A stretch of 64,000 bases of DNA from Bermanella marisrubri (GCF_012295615.1 NZ_CP051183.1:2507001-2571000); one strand, 5' to 3'. Counted from the stretch's first letter, positions 17,970-27,947 are shown. Program-made: numbers and translations. The notes: generated by a model not told the origin, from the letters alone.

Positions 17970-19029
17970 GATGAAACATGTACCATTTAAATTGAAAGCC
18001 ATAGCTAACTACGGATTGCACATAATCGCAAGTCTACTCTTGCCAATCCTTCTAAATGGCTGCGGCCAGCCAACGGCTCAGGACCTTTGGCAAGACTACC
18101 AAATGCGCTTATCGAATGTATTCTCCCAAGACATTGAAGCGGTAAATCTGGGCACGCTAACTTGGCCTAAACTCCCCCCTAAACGCCAATTGCAGCAAAC
18201 ACTAACACCTCCTGACATAAGCTTGTGGCAACTCATCAAGCTCTATGACTGTGAAATCAACACCTTGGTCGCAAAGCGCAATGGCCCTTTAGGAAAAGTT
18301 ATGCCACCTAGTCAGGTGTATATCTACACTCGTCGTTTCATACCTCAGGCCAAGGCCTGCCTGGCACAAGCAGATATGGATGAAGAAACACAAGCCGCTT
18401 TGAAGCAAGCCATGGCCTATTATCAAACCCACGAGCCAAACTACAGACAGAATGCCCTATTTCATGACGAATGGCGTAAAAGCCACCATGCTCTTTCAAG
18501 CTGGCCAATTACTCAGGGCTTCCCCGCAAGTGGCATTCAAACGCTAGATTACTTTGCCAGCTTGTCGAATGATCAAAGCAATACTGATGTCTCAAAACTT
18601 GAAGAGCAGCTCAAACGATTGGCCGAAGGCCGCATACCCGGTAACTGGTTGGCACAGCTAACACTTGCTAATGCCTGGTTGAGAAACCTTAGTGACGCTA
18701 TGAACAATGCGAAGACACTTTGCCCCGCAGGTAAGTCGACTCCGAAAAGTCGCATAATGATGAATGTTTTTCGCAAATACTTCGCACAGCAAATACAGCC
18801 CTGGATCAGTCAGCTGAAGCGATTTGGTGAGTCATATCAATCACAATTAGTCCTTGTGAGTAACAACCACCCGCCGATGACTCATTTTTACGAGCGAGTT
18901 TTCACTGCAAAAAATAGCCCATGGACTGAGTTCAATTACCAATGGCAGCAGCATGTACAAGCATGGCAAGACCATTTAGGTCAGTGTCGCGCGATGCCTA
19001 AGTCTTCACAAGATATCCAAAGCACATAA
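17968..19029 (+). CDS. DUF3080 family lipoprotein
   Basis: 353-residue predicted lipoprotein (start 17968, or the ATG three nt later). A hydrophobic stretch IIASLLLPILLNGC ends in a lipobox, with the cysteine at about residue 32. The mature part resembles DUF3080: AQDLWQDYQMRLSNVF, then LIKLYDCEINTLVAKRN and the RFIPQAKACL region. Function unknown. Not acidic after the Cys (GQPTAQ), so probably sorted to the outer membrane. Because its start codon overlaps the divergent gene's, its promoter must lie inside that gene's 5' coding region. Confidence 0.78.
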   Translation: MMKHVPFKLKAIANYGLHIIASLLLPILLNGCGQPTAQDLWQDYQMRLSNVFSQDIEAVNLGTLTWPKLPPKRQLQQTLTPPDISLWQLIKLYDCEINTLVAKRNGPLGKVMPPSQVYIYTRRFIPQAKACLAQADMDEETQAALKQAMAYYQTHEPNYRQNALFHDEWRKSHHALSSWPITQGFPASGIQTLDYFASLSNDQSNTDVSKLEEQLKRLAEGRIPGNWLAQLTLANAWLRNLSDAMNNAKTLCPAGKSTPKSRIMMNVFRKYFAQQIQPWISQLKRFGESYQSQLVLVSNNHPPMTHFYERVFTAKNSPWTEFNYQWQQHVQAWQDHLGQCRAMPKSSQDIQST

Positions 19030-19116
19030 TGGTACGTGAGTATCACACACGAATAAAAACAAACTAACAAACGTACTAGAAGCCTAATTAAATCCGGCTT
19101 TTGCCAAATATAGCCT

Positions 19117-19144
19117 TTGACAAACTGTTACATTTCGCTAATCT
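19117..19144 (+). promoter_or_regulatory. Candidate sigma-70 promoter of the exported-protein gene
   Basis: TTGACA at 19117-19122, a 16-bp spacer and TAATCT at 19139-19144. It would give a leader of roughly 120 nt containing the hairpin at 19162-19198. Confidence 0.5.
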
Positions 19145-19161
19145 GGCGCCTCTGACTTATT

Positions 19162-19198
19162 TTGGCCAAGGCACTGGATCGCATAGTCGATCGGCCAA
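19162..19198 (+). other. Two-part hairpin in the leader of the exported-protein gene
   Basis: TTGGCC (19162) pairs with GGCCAA (19193-19198) and GATCG (19177) with CGATC (19188-19192), enclosing a 6-nt loop with one 9-nt asymmetric bulge. No U tract follows, so this looks like leader RNA structure, not a terminator. Confidence 0.45.
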
Positions 19199-19269
19199 GC
19201 AAGCGACACAAAGAGCGCATGCAAGATAAGTCGAAAAATACAGGGAAACAATAATAAAAAGCTCCCACT

Positions 19270-20079
19270 ATGATGGATAAATATAATCTCCTAACAGCAC
19301 TGCTAATGGGCTCTGTAAGCCTTTCGCACGCCAGTCTTGAGCCGATGACGGACGACGCTCTTGATGAAATGGTGGGCCAAGCCTATATCGAAATGAACAG
19401 TTTCGATGATACAGATGGCCACCAAATTAGCCGCATCACCTTCGGGCAGACGGTGAAAATACAAGCAAACGCAGATGAGCTTACTTTGGGTAATGGCGGC
19501 ATCAATGGCGTTGGCTCTGCAGATATTGGCGCCAGCGATTTTTCACTGGGGTATGTCGACATCACCAACCAAGAAATCGTTCCATTCGTGGGCACCAACC
19601 CTTATATCGAATGGGCTACCGATACCAACAATAATATTGTCGGCTTCCGCATGGGCTTTGAAGAAGCCCAGGGCATTATTCAGATGGACCTCAGTCGTTT
19701 TAGCGGCAACATCAACATGCGTGGGACGCAAACCTATCTACACAATGGTTTCGGAACCGGCACCTCGGTGAGTAATCGCGGCACGCACTTAGGCACCAAT
19801 AGCACCGACTGTAATAGCGGACTCGATTGCATGAGCTTGGCCAGCTTGCAAAGTTTATCCATAGCCAATCCTGACGGCAGTGGCACGGCTGCCAATGACT
19901 TCTTCATGTCATTCCAAACACTTGCAAGCAAGAACTGGCGCCTAGCAGGTGGTAGCGATCAATCTGCCACACAAGGTTTCTTCATGAATTTGCCCACTGA
20001 CAATACCTTTTCTCCAAGCGGTACCCCCGGTTATACCACTGAATTTATAGACCGCGGTGTAGGTCGCTGGCATGAATAA
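19270..20079 (+). CDS. Exported protein of unknown function
   Basis: 269 residues with a signal peptide (LLTALLMGSVSLSHA) and a mature start LEPMTDDALDEMVGQAYIEM. This 'few acidic/Thr residues then GQA' opening recalls a set of secreted or surface proteins in marine gammaproteobacteria annotated as DUF6160-like; that link is from memory and tentative. The rest is rich in Gly, Asn, Ser and short beta-like strands (LTLGNGGINGVGSADIGASD, FSLGYVDI), with two cysteines close together (DCNSGLDC) that could form a disulfide. No transmembrane segment. It stands alone with its own candidate promoter. Confidence 0.6.
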   Translation: MMDKYNLLTALLMGSVSLSHASLEPMTDDALDEMVGQAYIEMNSFDDTDGHQISRITFGQTVKIQANADELTLGNGGINGVGSADIGASDFSLGYVDITNQEIVPFVGTNPYIEWATDTNNNIVGFRMGFEEAQGIIQMDLSRFSGNINMRGTQTYLHNGFGTGTSVSNRGTHLGTNSTDCNSGLDCMSLASLQSLSIANPDGSGTAANDFFMSFQTLASKNWRLAGGSDQSATQGFFMNLPTDNTFSPSGTPGYTTEFIDRGVGRWHE

Positions 20080-20101
20080 TCAACCTTCTCGCAAATTTCT
20101 C

Positions 20102-20152
20102 ACCTAGGCTTGAAAACTCCGCATTTTCGCTTTTCGCTGGCCTAGGTATAAT
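20102..20152 (+). promoter_or_regulatory. Candidate gcvT promoter overlapped by an 8-bp inverted repeat
   Basis: A consensus TATAAT (20147-20152) lies 55 nt ahead of gcvT, with a weak -35 (TTTTCG, 20124-20129, 17-bp spacing). ACCTAGGC (20102-20109) and GCCTAGGT (20140-20147) form a perfect inverted repeat whose right arm abuts the -10, an arrangement suited to a repressor or activator site. Confidence 0.5.
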
Positions 20153-20207
20153 ACCTCCCCTTTTTTGACACAACCTATAAACAACGACAAGCAATTGGAG
20201 CCAATTC

Positions 20208-21305
20208 ATGGGCCACAAAACGCCGTTATATCAAGCGCACATCGATGCTCAAGGCAAAATCGTCGACTTTGGTGGCTGGGATATGCCAATCCACTATGGT
20301 TCACAGATCCAAGAGCATAACGCTGTTCGCGAAGATGCAGGCATGTTCGACGTGAGTCACATGACAGTGGTTGACATCACAGGCAGTGATGCGACTGCTT
20401 ATTTGCAATATCTACTGGCGAACGATGTAGCCAAACTCAAAACCGAAGGTAAGGCGCTATATACAGGAATGCTCAATGAGCAAGGCGGTGTCATTGATGA
20501 CCTCATCGTCTATAAGGCTGAGCATCTTGGTGGTTACCGCTTGGTAGTGAACTGCGCTACACGTGAAAAAGATTTGGCTTGGATGGAAAAACACAGCCAT
20601 AAATTCAATGTTGCCCTATCAGAGCAACCAGAATTAGCCATGATCGCTGTACAAGGTCCCAATGCGATCGAGAAAGCAAAGCAGGCAGCTTCAGAAAAAG
20701 TCGCCGCTGTAATTGAACAGTTGGCAGTATTCCAAGGCCTGCCTTGTGGTGATTGGTTCATCGGCCGCACGGGTTACACCGGTGAAGATGGTCTTGAAAT
20801 CATGGTTCCTGCCGACGAAGCAGTAGCGTTCTGGAATGCGCTTTTAGAAGCAGACGTGAAGCCTGCAGGCTTGGGCGCCCGCGATACCTTGCGCTTAGAA
20901 GCAGGCATGAATCTATATGGTAATGACATGGACGAAACTGTTTCGCCTTGGCAAGCCGCTATGGGTTGGACTCTAGCCTTAAAAGACGACCGCGAATTTA
21001 TCGGTAAAAAGGCATTGCTGGCCGAAAAAGAAGCCGGTATCGAGTACAAGCTTGTTGGTTTAGTACTGGAAACCCGTGGCGTAATGCGTAGCCATCAAAA
21101 AGTTATTTTCACAGGTAGCGACAAGACTGGCGAAATCACCTCTGGCACGTTCAGCCCGACACTGCAGCAGTCTATTGCGTTAGCTCGAGTTCCGCGCGAT
21201 ACAGGCACAGAGTGCGCGGTTGATATGCGAGGCAAAGCGGTGCCTGTACGCATGGTTAGCGTACCATTTGTGCGCAATGGCGAAAAAGTTTACAAACCCG
21301 TTTAA
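20208..21305 (+). CDS. gcvT: Aminomethyltransferase (glycine cleavage T protein)
   Basis: T protein of the glycine cleavage system: releases ammonia from the aminomethyl-lipoyl H protein and passes the one-carbon unit to tetrahydrofolate. 365 residues, normal length. Signatures: [91 protein letters not shown] and a C-terminal [17 protein letters not shown]. First gene of the glycine cleavage block, followed after 89 nt by gcvH. GGAG lies upstream of the ATG. Confidence 0.97.
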   Translation: MGHKTPLYQAHIDAQGKIVDFGGWDMPIHYGSQIQEHNAVREDAGMFDVSHMTVVDITGSDATAYLQYLLANDVAKLKTEGKALYTGMLNEQGGVIDDLIVYKAEHLGGYRLVVNCATREKDLAWMEKHSHKFNVALSEQPELAMIAVQGPNAIEKAKQAASEKVAAVIEQLAVFQGLPCGDWFIGRTGYTGEDGLEIMVPADEAVAFWNALLEADVKPAGLGARDTLRLEAGMNLYGNDMDETVSPWQAAMGWTLALKDDREFIGKKALLAEKEAGIEYKLVGLVLETRGVMRSHQKVIFTGSDKTGEITSGTFSPTLQQSIALARVPRDTGTECAVDMRGKAVPVRMVSVPFVRNGEKVYKPV

Positions 21306-21394
21306 GCAGTATTTTGCAACTGAGGTTTAGCGCTTCATTCTAATTCGCGTTAAACTAGCACTAAACACAACGATTGATTATTAAGGATTTAAAC

Positions 21395-21778
21395 ATGGCA
21401 CAAGTACCTGCGAATCTAAAATACGTTTCTTCGCACGAGTGGATCCGCGATGAGGGCGATGGCGTGGTTACTGTTGGCGTTACTGATTTTGCCCAAGAGC
21501 AACTAGGCGATGTAGTATTCGTTGAGCTTCCTGAAGAAGGTGTAGAGATCAATAAAGAAGACGCGATTGCCGTTGTAGAATCTGTAAAAGCCGCCAGCGA
21601 TATCTATGCTCCAGTATCAGGTGAAGTCATCGCAGTAAACGAAGGTCTAGCGGACGAACCTGAAAAAGTGAACGAAGAACCTTACGACGGAGCTTGGTTC
21701 TTCAAAGTAAAACTCAGTGAACCGAGTGAAATGGATGCTCTACTAAGTGCTGAACAGTACGAAGCTGAGTGCCAGTAA
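21395..21778 (+). CDS. gcvH: Glycine cleavage system H protein
   Basis: Lipoyl carrier that shuttles the aminomethyl intermediate among P, T and L proteins. 127 residues from ATG 21395 (the frame is open to a TTG 21 nt upstream, but AAGGA precedes this ATG and the family starts with M-x-x-VP). The lipoylated Lys65 is in [13 protein letters not shown]; the N-terminal [25 protein letters not shown] and C-terminal [12 protein letters not shown] are canonical. A terminator follows, separating it from the hybrid kinase and so from gcvP. Confidence 0.96.
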   Translation: MAQVPANLKYVSSHEWIRDEGDGVVTVGVTDFAQEQLGDVVFVELPEEGVEINKEDAIAVVESVKAASDIYAPVSGEVIAVNEGLADEPEKVNEEPYDGAWFFKVKLSEPSEMDALLSAEQYEAECQ

Positions 21779-21809
21779 TAGCTTAATGGCTCACTCGTAA
21801 CCGCTTTAG

Positions 21810-21846
21810 AAAAGGTCCATTACCTTCGGTAAATGGGCCTTTTTTG
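21810..21846 (+). terminator. Rho-independent terminator after gcvH
   Basis: GGTCCATTACC and GGTAAATGGGCC form a stem with one bulge and a stable cUUCGg-type tetraloop, followed by TTTTTT. Confidence 0.85.
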
Positions 21847-21924
21847 TGTATATAGCTAATTAAGGTACATTCGATTTTCCCTGCTAGACTTAGTGAAAAG
21901 TGTCAATAATTTCGCCATTTCACT

Positions 21925-24615
21925 ATGTCATTGAACCAGCTCCAACACATCATTCGCCGCACCCTGTGGAGCTATATTTCCGCGATTGTGCTCATCGCCT
22001 TTATTAGCACACTTTCCTATTGGACAACTCAATCTGCAATACAAGAGCAAGAAGCTGACAGTCAACTTATCAATATGGCTGGGCGCCAACGGATGTTATC
22101 GCAACGCATCGCCCTATACGCACAAAAACATTTCACGCTAACAAATTCAGAAGCAGCTGTGAAGGCAAACGCGGAAGTCCTTCGCGTTAGCGCCCATCTA
22201 ATGCTTGAAAACCATCAAGCACTTATCAAACTTACACAAAACGAAAACATAAAGTCCATGTACTTTGGTGGCGAAAAACCGAGCCTAAACGAGCTCGTGA
22301 TTCGCTTTACCGATGAAGCAAAATATCTCTCTGGGCTCAGTAGAGACCAATTTCCAATATCTGAGAATTTATCCATATTATCAACTGACCATAGCGATCA
22401 GCTATTGGAGCGTTTAGACGGTGTAGTCACAGCATACGAATATAATGCAGAGCAAAAGGTAACTGTACTGAAAAATTTACAATTGTCACTCTGGTTTTTA
22501 ATGTTGGCGGCCCTAGTGCTTATTGGGATGTTTATTTTAAAACCGTCATTGCAATTAATTAAAAATAGTCTTCTACAAGAAAAACAAAAGCAACATAGAA
22601 TCCAATTAGCAGCCGATAGTGCAAAATTGGGCATATGGGAATATCAACTTAGCAACGGGAAATTAACATGGGATAAAACCATGTGGCGTATTTTTAACGC
22701 CGGAAAACCAGCAAACGCGGACGAAGCATTGGCAACGTTCAAAGCACGCTTGCATCCCTTAGACAAATCGCGAGTTATGGATTTGTTTTATCAAGCCGTC
22801 AATCAACAAACACCGTTCCACACACAGTTTCGTATTCAAACCGATGATAGTGAAATTAAAACCATCAAAGCTGATGCCATCATAGAATACGACGTAGACG
22901 GCAACGCCACTGCCATTGTCGGTACAAATCAGGATATATCAGCACAGCAACAGCAAGAACAAGCATTGATAGATGCACGAATGGCGGCGGAACATGCAGC
23001 ACGCGTAAAAGGAGACTTCCTCGCCAGTATGAGTCACGAAATCCGCACGCCTATGAACGGTATCATGGGTATGCTGGAACTCTTAAAAAATACTGAACTA
23101 ACAACCCTACAAGCACAAAGAGTTAACATCGCTTTATCGAGTTCAAAATCATTACTTGTTTTGATTAATGACATTCTCGACTTTTCAAAAATAGAAGCAG
23201 ATAGACTCATCTTGGAAGAAATCGATTTTAATCTTAGAAGTTTATTAGGTGAACTAACAGAAGCACTATCTCAACTAGCAGAAAGTAAGAATATTGAGCT
23301 TGTACTGGATACCGTTGAAGTACATCAGGATATGGTCAAAGGTGACCCAAGTCGCATAAGACAAATCATCACCAACCTAATCAGTAACGCTATAAAATTC
23401 ACTCATCAGGGTGAAGTATTAATCAGAGTTTCACTACAAGAATATTCACTAGATCAATGGCAGGTAAATTTCAGCGTAAAGGATTCTGGAATTGGTATCA
23501 CCCAAGGCCAACAAAAAAAATTATTTGATGCTTTTTCTCAGGCCGATTCATCGACAACAAGAGAATACGGCGGAACAGGATTAGGCTTGGCTATCGTTAA
23601 AAAGCTTTGCGAAGCCATGGATGGTCAAATTCGAGTAAAAAGTAAAATGAATATAGGCAGTGAATTTTATGGCCATCTATTCGTAAAAAAATCAGAACGT
23701 TCTCGTATCATCGCTCCTAATTATGACATCAGCCAGCTGTCCATATTAGTGGTCGACGATAACAAAATAAATAGAGAGGTACTGAGCCAACAACTAACCA
23801 CTTGGGGAGCGTCGGTGGTACAAGCCGACTCAGCTGAGATGGCTTGGAAGGTGATGGATAGTCACTTCACTGAAAAAAAGCAAGCCTTTGATGTAGCGCT
23901 ACTAGATATGCAAATGCCCCATACATCCGGCACAGAATTAGGACAAAAGATTCAGGCCGATCCGCGCTACAAAGGAGTTAGGCTTGTCCTGATGACATCC
24001 ATGCTGCTGAATAGTGATCATAAAGCCATTGCCAAAATGGGCTTCTGTGGCTATTTCTCTAAACCCGTTACGACCGACGATCTTTTTATGATCTTGAACG
24101 TAATTGGTGATGACGGTGAAGCGCTACAGCAAGCCAGCCCCTTGCTCACCCATGATTACCTAAGCAGTTTACAAAAAGAGCCTGCCACCAGTGACGCCGA
24201 GGTACGACTTGGCTTAGCCTCTGCTAAACATAAACATGTACTCTTGGTAGAAGATAACCCCATTAATCAGTTGGTTGCACAAGATACCCTAGAGGAGTTG
24301 GGGTTGATTGTGGATATTGCCCAAAATGGGCAAGAAGCTATTTCACGCTTACAGGAACACAGAAGTAAAGGCTATTCATTGATATTTATGGATTGCCAAA
24401 TGCCTGTAATGGATGGCTATGAGGCTAGCCGAGCCATCCGTAACGGAGAAGCGGGAGATGAACACCGTAAAACCCCCATCATTGCACTCACTGCCAATGC
24501 AATGAAAGAAGATAGAGACCATTGCATCGAAGCGGGGATGGATGACTTTATTAGCAAACCTATGGACATTGAAGTACTCAAAACCACGATCAAAACTTGG
24601 CTAATCGACCGCTGA
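21925..24615 (+). CDS. Hybrid sensor histidine kinase (PilJ-type sensor, PAS, HisKA, HATPase, two receivers)
   Basis: 896-residue membrane kinase. Order: TM1 (about 17-33); a periplasmic type-IV-pili methyl-accepting-like sensor (LINMAGRQRMLSQRIALYAQK, 48-68) as in NarX/PilJ; TM2 (about 187-205); PAS (225-340); HisKA with phospho-acceptor His371 in SHEIRTPMNGIMGM; HATPase with NLISNAIKFT, DSGIGI and GGTGLGLAI; receiver 1 with DDNKINRE and Asp661 in LLDMQMP; receiver 2 with EDNPINQ and Asp823 in FMDCQMPVMDG. No own Hpt, so a separate Hpt protein is expected. The signal is unknown. It lies between gcvH and gcvP; the coding sequence looks more AT-rich than the gcv genes, which is compatible with insertion. 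Confidence 0.9.
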   Translation: MSLNQLQHIIRRTLWSYISAIVLIAFISTLSYWTTQSAIQEQEADSQLINMAGRQRMLSQRIALYAQKHFTLTNSEAAVKANAEVLRVSAHLMLENHQALIKLTQNENIKSMYFGGEKPSLNELVIRFTDEAKYLSGLSRDQFPISENLSILSTDHSDQLLERLDGVVTAYEYNAEQKVTVLKNLQLSLWFLMLAALVLIGMFILKPSLQLIKNSLLQEKQKQHRIQLAADSAKLGIWEYQLSNGKLTWDKTMWRIFNAGKPANADEALATFKARLHPLDKSRVMDLFYQAVNQQTPFHTQFRIQTDDSEIKTIKADAIIEYDVDGNATAIVGTNQDISAQQQQEQALIDARMAAEHAARVKGDFLASMSHEIRTPMNGIMGMLELLKNTELTTLQAQRVNIALSSSKSLLVLINDILDFSKIEADRLILEEIDFNLRSLLGELTEALSQLAESKNIELVLDTVEVHQDMVKGDPSRIRQIITNLISNAIKFTHQGEVLIRVSLQEYSLDQWQVNFSVKDSGIGITQGQQKKLFDAFSQADSSTTREYGGTGLGLAIVKKLCEAMDGQIRVKSKMNIGSEFYGHLFVKKSERSRIIAPNYDISQLSILVVDDNKINREVLSQQLTTWGASVVQADSAEMAWKVMDSHFTEKKQAFDVALLDMQMPHTSGTELGQKIQADPRYKGVRLVLMTSMLLNSDHKAIAKMGFCGYFSKPVTTDDLFMILNVIGDDGEALQQASPLLTHDYLSSLQKEPATSDAEVRLGLASAKHKHVLLVEDNPINQLVAQDTLEELGLIVDIAQNGQEAISRLQEHRSKGYSLIFMDCQMPVMDGYEASRAIRNGEAGDEHRKTPIIALTANAMKEDRDHCIEAGMDDFISKPMDIEVLKTTIKTWLIDR

Positions 24616-24736
24616 GCTCTGTAATCCTAATCTTTATCAGTTGCACAACTCTCACTTCAACTTGAATGATTTTTGTAAACGACCTTACTGACCGTGAAAA
24701 TCAGTATTTTTTCTAACATGCCGCCTAGGGCTTTGA

Positions 24737-24742
24737 TACAAT
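24737..24742 (+). promoter_or_regulatory. Extended -10 promoter candidate for gcvP
   Basis: TGATACAAT (extended -10; hexamer 24737-24742) about 92 nt before the gcvP ATG, without a good -35. A CCTAGG lies just upstream at 24724-24729, the same hexamer that forms part of the gcvT inverted repeat. Indicates gcvP has its own promoter. Confidence 0.4.
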
Positions 24743-24833
24743 TCGCGCCAACTTTTTATCCCCTTACTCCCCAAGAAAGCGGCCAATCTCCGCTCTCTAC
24801 AGAGGGACAGCTCAGATAGAGGCAACAGGTAAC

Positions 24834-27728
24834 ATGAGTACACGTGCAACTTTGACCGAGTTAGAGAACCGTGATGAATTCGTCAATCGCCACATCAGCA
24901 ATGATCAGAGCGACCTACAAGACATGCTTAACACCGTGGGTGCAGAATCGCTTGATGATCTAACCCAGCAAATCGTACCGCCCTCTATCTTACGTGAGCC
25001 TTTCCTAGAAATGGGTGAGGCATTACCTGAGCACGAAGCCTTGGCCAATTTGCGCGCCATCGCTAACAAGAACAAGGTATATAAAAGCTACATCGGCATG
25101 GGCTATCACGATACGCGATTGCCCAATGTGATTCTGCGTAACGTTTTGGAAAACCCAGGTTGGTACACCGCTTATACCCCTTATCAGCCAGAAATCGCCC
25201 AAGGCCGTTTGGAAGCGCTTCTAAACTACCAGCAAATGGTTATCGACCTAACGGGAATGGAGCTAGCCAACGCTTCTCTGCTAGACGAAGCCACCGCAGC
25301 CGCCGAAGCCATGGCTCTGATTAAGCGCCAAGTGCGTAAAAACAAGAGCAACGTATTCTTTGTGGATGAGCTTTGCTTGCCGCAAACCATCGACGTATTG
25401 AAAACCCGTGCGGACGGCTTTGGTTGGGAGCTACACATTGGCCCAGCGGAAACCGCCACCGACGTAGAATGCTTCGGTGCCCTACTGCAATACCCGGCGG
25501 TAGACGGCAACATTGATGACTTTGAAGAACTCATTGCGCAAATGCATGAGAAAAACGCCATGGTAGCCATGGCCACAGACCTAATGGCGCTCACCCTATT
25601 GAAAAGCCCAGGTGAACTGGGTGCTGACGTGGCGCTGGGGAATAGCCAGCGCTTTGGTGTACCCATGGGCTTTGGTGGTCCACACGCTGCTTTCTTTGCA
25701 ACGAAAGATGCCTTTAAACGTGCAATACCAGGTCGCTTGATTGGTGTGTCCATTGATAGTAACGGCAACCGAGCCTTACGTATGGCCCTGCAAACTCGCG
25801 AACAACACATTCGCCGTGAGAAAGCCACATCTAATATCTGTACCGCTCAGGTTCTACTTTCCAACTTAGCGTCTTTCTACGCGGTATATCACGGTCGTGA
25901 TGGTATCAAGCGCATCGCCAATCGTATTCACCGTATGACAGAGATCATGGCAGCGGCGATCACGGATGCGGACATTGAAGATCTAGTGATTGTTAACCAA
26001 AGCGCCTTTGATACATTAACCATTGAAGTACCAAATAAAGCTGAAGTTTTGGCCCGTGCCGACGAAGCACAAGTGAACCTGCGTACACAAAGCCAAGTGG
26101 ACTTTGATAATGTGGTTGGTTTCAGCATTGGTGAAACCACCAGCCGCGCTGACTTAGAAACGCTTTATTATGTGATTACAGGCCGTCGTGATATCGACAT
26201 CGAAATGCTGGACCAAGAAGTGGAAAGCTCGATTCCTGAATCGCTCAAACGTACCAGCGATTTCTTGACTCACCCTGTTTTCAACAGCTATCAAACTGAA
26301 CACGAAATGCTGCGCTACATGAAGCGTCTTGAAAGCAAAGACTTGGCCATGAACCACAGCATGATCACACTGGGTAGCTGTACCATGAAACTGAACGCGA
26401 CGGCGGAAATGATCCCCGTGACATGGCCAGAGATCGGAGGTATTCACCCGTTTGCACCAAAAGAACAAACCCCAGGTTACGAAGAACTCATTCAAAACCT
26501 CGATACGTGGCTACGTGACATCACTGGCTTTGATGCGATTTGTATGCAGCCTAACTCAGGTGCTCAGGGTGAATACGCGGGCCTAATGGCCATCAAGCAC
26601 TATCACGAGAGCCGTGGTGAAGGTCACCGCAACGTGTGTTTGATCCCAGCATCTGCTCACGGTACCAACCCTGCTTCAGCACAAATGGCAGGCATGCGCG
26701 TGGTCTTGACCAAGTGTGATGAGCAAGGCAACATCGACTTTGATGATTTGAAAGCCAAAGCCGAAGAACTGAGCGAAAGCCTATCTTGCTTGATGATGAC
26801 CTATCCATCGACCCACGGTGTTTACGAAGACGGTGCAAAAGCCATCTGCGAATTGATCCATGAACACGGTGGTCAGGTGTATATGGATGGCGCTAACCTG
26901 AACGCACAAGTGGGTATCACCAGCCCAGGTTACATTGGCGCCGATGTTAGCCACATGAACCTTCACAAAACCTTTGCGATTCCACACGGTGGCGGTGGCC
27001 CAGGTATGGGACCCATTGGTGTCGCCAAACACCTAGCGCCATTTGTAGCTAACCATAGCTTGCGTCCAATTGAAGATGCCTCCAAAGGACAAAGCGCAGT
27101 GAGCGCAGCACCTTATGGTTCGGCTTCTATTTTGCCGATTTCCTACATGTACATTCACATGATGGGTGCCAAAGGATTGCGTAAAGCGACGCAAATGGCG
27201 CTACTGAATGGTAACTACTTGGCGAAAAAACTGGGCGAGCACTACCCAATTCTTTACGCAGGTCAGAATGGTCGTGTTGCCCACGAATGTATTGTGGATT
27301 TGCGCCCAATTAAGGCAGAGACTGGCATTACTGAAGTGGATATCGCTAAGCGCCTAATGGACTATGGTTTCCACGCGCCCACCATGAGCTTCCCAGTTGC
27401 GGGTACCTTCATGATTGAGCCAACGGAATCCGAAGCCAAAGCAGAACTGGATCGCTTCATCGAAGCCATGGTTTCCATCAAAGCAGAAATCAATGCCGTA
27501 AAAGCCGGTGAATTGGACGAGACTAACAACCCATTGACCAATGCGCCTCACACAGTGAAAGACATTACGGGCAACTGGGATCGTCCTTATGATCGAGAGC
27601 AAGGTGCCTTCCCTGTAGCAGCGGTTTACGAAAATAAATTCTGGCCTTCTGTGAACCGTATTGATGATGTATACGGCGATCGCAACCTGATTTGTAGCTG
27701 CCCGGCTATCGAAGAATATCAAGATTAA
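24834..27728 (+). CDS. gcvP: Glycine dehydrogenase (decarboxylating), P protein
   Basis: PLP-dependent P protein that decarboxylates glycine and loads the aminomethyl group onto H protein. 964 residues, the fused single-chain form. N-terminal half: [61 protein letters not shown]-terminal half: [40 protein letters not shown] and the PLP lysine Lys712 in [22 protein letters not shown]. Ends [13 protein letters not shown]. It is separated from gcvTH by the hybrid kinase and has its own upstream promoter candidate. A degraded second copy of its 3' end follows directly. Confidence 0.97.
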   Translation: MSTRATLTELENRDEFVNRHISNDQSDLQDMLNTVGAESLDDLTQQIVPPSILREPFLEMGEALPEHEALANLRAIANKNKVYKSYIGMGYHDTRLPNVILRNVLENPGWYTAYTPYQPEIAQGRLEALLNYQQMVIDLTGMELANASLLDEATAAAEAMALIKRQVRKNKSNVFFVDELCLPQTIDVLKTRADGFGWELHIGPAETATDVECFGALLQYPAVDGNIDDFEELIAQMHEKNAMVAMATDLMALTLLKSPGELGADVALGNSQRFGVPMGFGGPHAAFFATKDAFKRAIPGRLIGVSIDSNGNRALRMALQTREQHIRREKATSNICTAQVLLSNLASFYAVYHGRDGIKRIANRIHRMTEIMAAAITDADIEDLVIVNQSAFDTLTIEVPNKAEVLARADEAQVNLRTQSQVDFDNVVGFSIGETTSRADLETLYYVITGRRDIDIEMLDQEVESSIPESLKRTSDFLTHPVFNSYQTEHEMLRYMKRLESKDLAMNHSMITLGSCTMKLNATAEMIPVTWPEIGGIHPFAPKEQTPGYEELIQNLDTWLRDITGFDAICMQPNSGAQGEYAGLMAIKHYHESRGEGHRNVCLIPASAHGTNPASAQMAGMRVVLTKCDEQGNIDFDDLKAKAEELSESLSCLMMTYPSTHGVYEDGAKAICELIHEHGGQVYMDGANLNAQVGITSPGYIGADVSHMNLHKTFAIPHGGGGPGMGPIGVAKHLAPFVANHSLRPIEDASKGQSAVSAAPYGSASILPISYMYIHMMGAKGLRKATQMALLNGNYLAKKLGEHYPILYAGQNGRVAHECIVDLRPIKAETGITEVDIAKRLMDYGFHAPTMSFPVAGTFMIEPTESEAKAELDRFIEAMVSIKAEINAVKAGELDETNNPLTNAPHTVKDITGNWDRPYDREQGAFPVAAVYENKFWPSVNRIDDVYGDRNLICSCPAIEEYQD

Positions 27729-27732
27729 TGAG

Positions 27733-27799
27733 TACGGCGACCGACTCATATAATCTTGGGATTTGTTCTTGCCCAAGCATTGAAGAATACGAAGAGTAA
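27733..27799 (+). pseudogene. Relic of a second gcvP 3' end
   Basis: Starting 5 nt after the gcvP stop, TACGGCGACCG (27733-27743) matches TACGGCGATCG in gcvP (27672-27682, residues YGDR), and 27761-27799 translates as ICSCPSIEEYEE then stop, against [12 protein letters not shown] then stop in gcvP. The spacing between the two blocks differs by 10 nt, breaking the frame. Differences are scattered as in a diverged homologue, not a fresh duplication. Best read as the leftover C-terminus of an earlier gcvP after recombination. Confidence 0.75.
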
Positions 27800-27814
27800 T
27801 TTTCAACGCTATGA

Positions 27815-27840
27815 GACTGCAAACATTGATGTTTGCAGTC
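27815..27840 (+). terminator. Terminator-like hairpin after gcvP
   Basis: Perfect stem GACTGCAAACAT with ATGTTTGCAGTC (up to 12 bp), followed by a pyrimidine-only run (CTCCCTCCCCTTTCTTT). It follows the gcvP relic, so it probably ended the original gcv transcript too. Confidence 0.7.
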
Positions 27841-27947
27841 CTCCCTCCCCTTTCTTTATTTCTTTCGATACTTCACACTAGTTGCCATAAAAGCAATAAT
27901 GATTCGTCTAATACTTAGACGGACACAATGTAAAAAGGACTTTAAAA

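Noticed and set aside
20080-20207. Glycine riboswitch upstream of gcvT or gcvP
   Set aside because: The conserved GGAGAG... CGCCGAAGG-type core is not present in either upstream region; only the promoter and inverted repeat are seen.
26154-27806. Long antisense frames inside gcvP, recB, recC, cheA and flagellar genes
   Set aside because: They are shadows of strongly recognised genes, have no family features and lack ribosome-binding sites.
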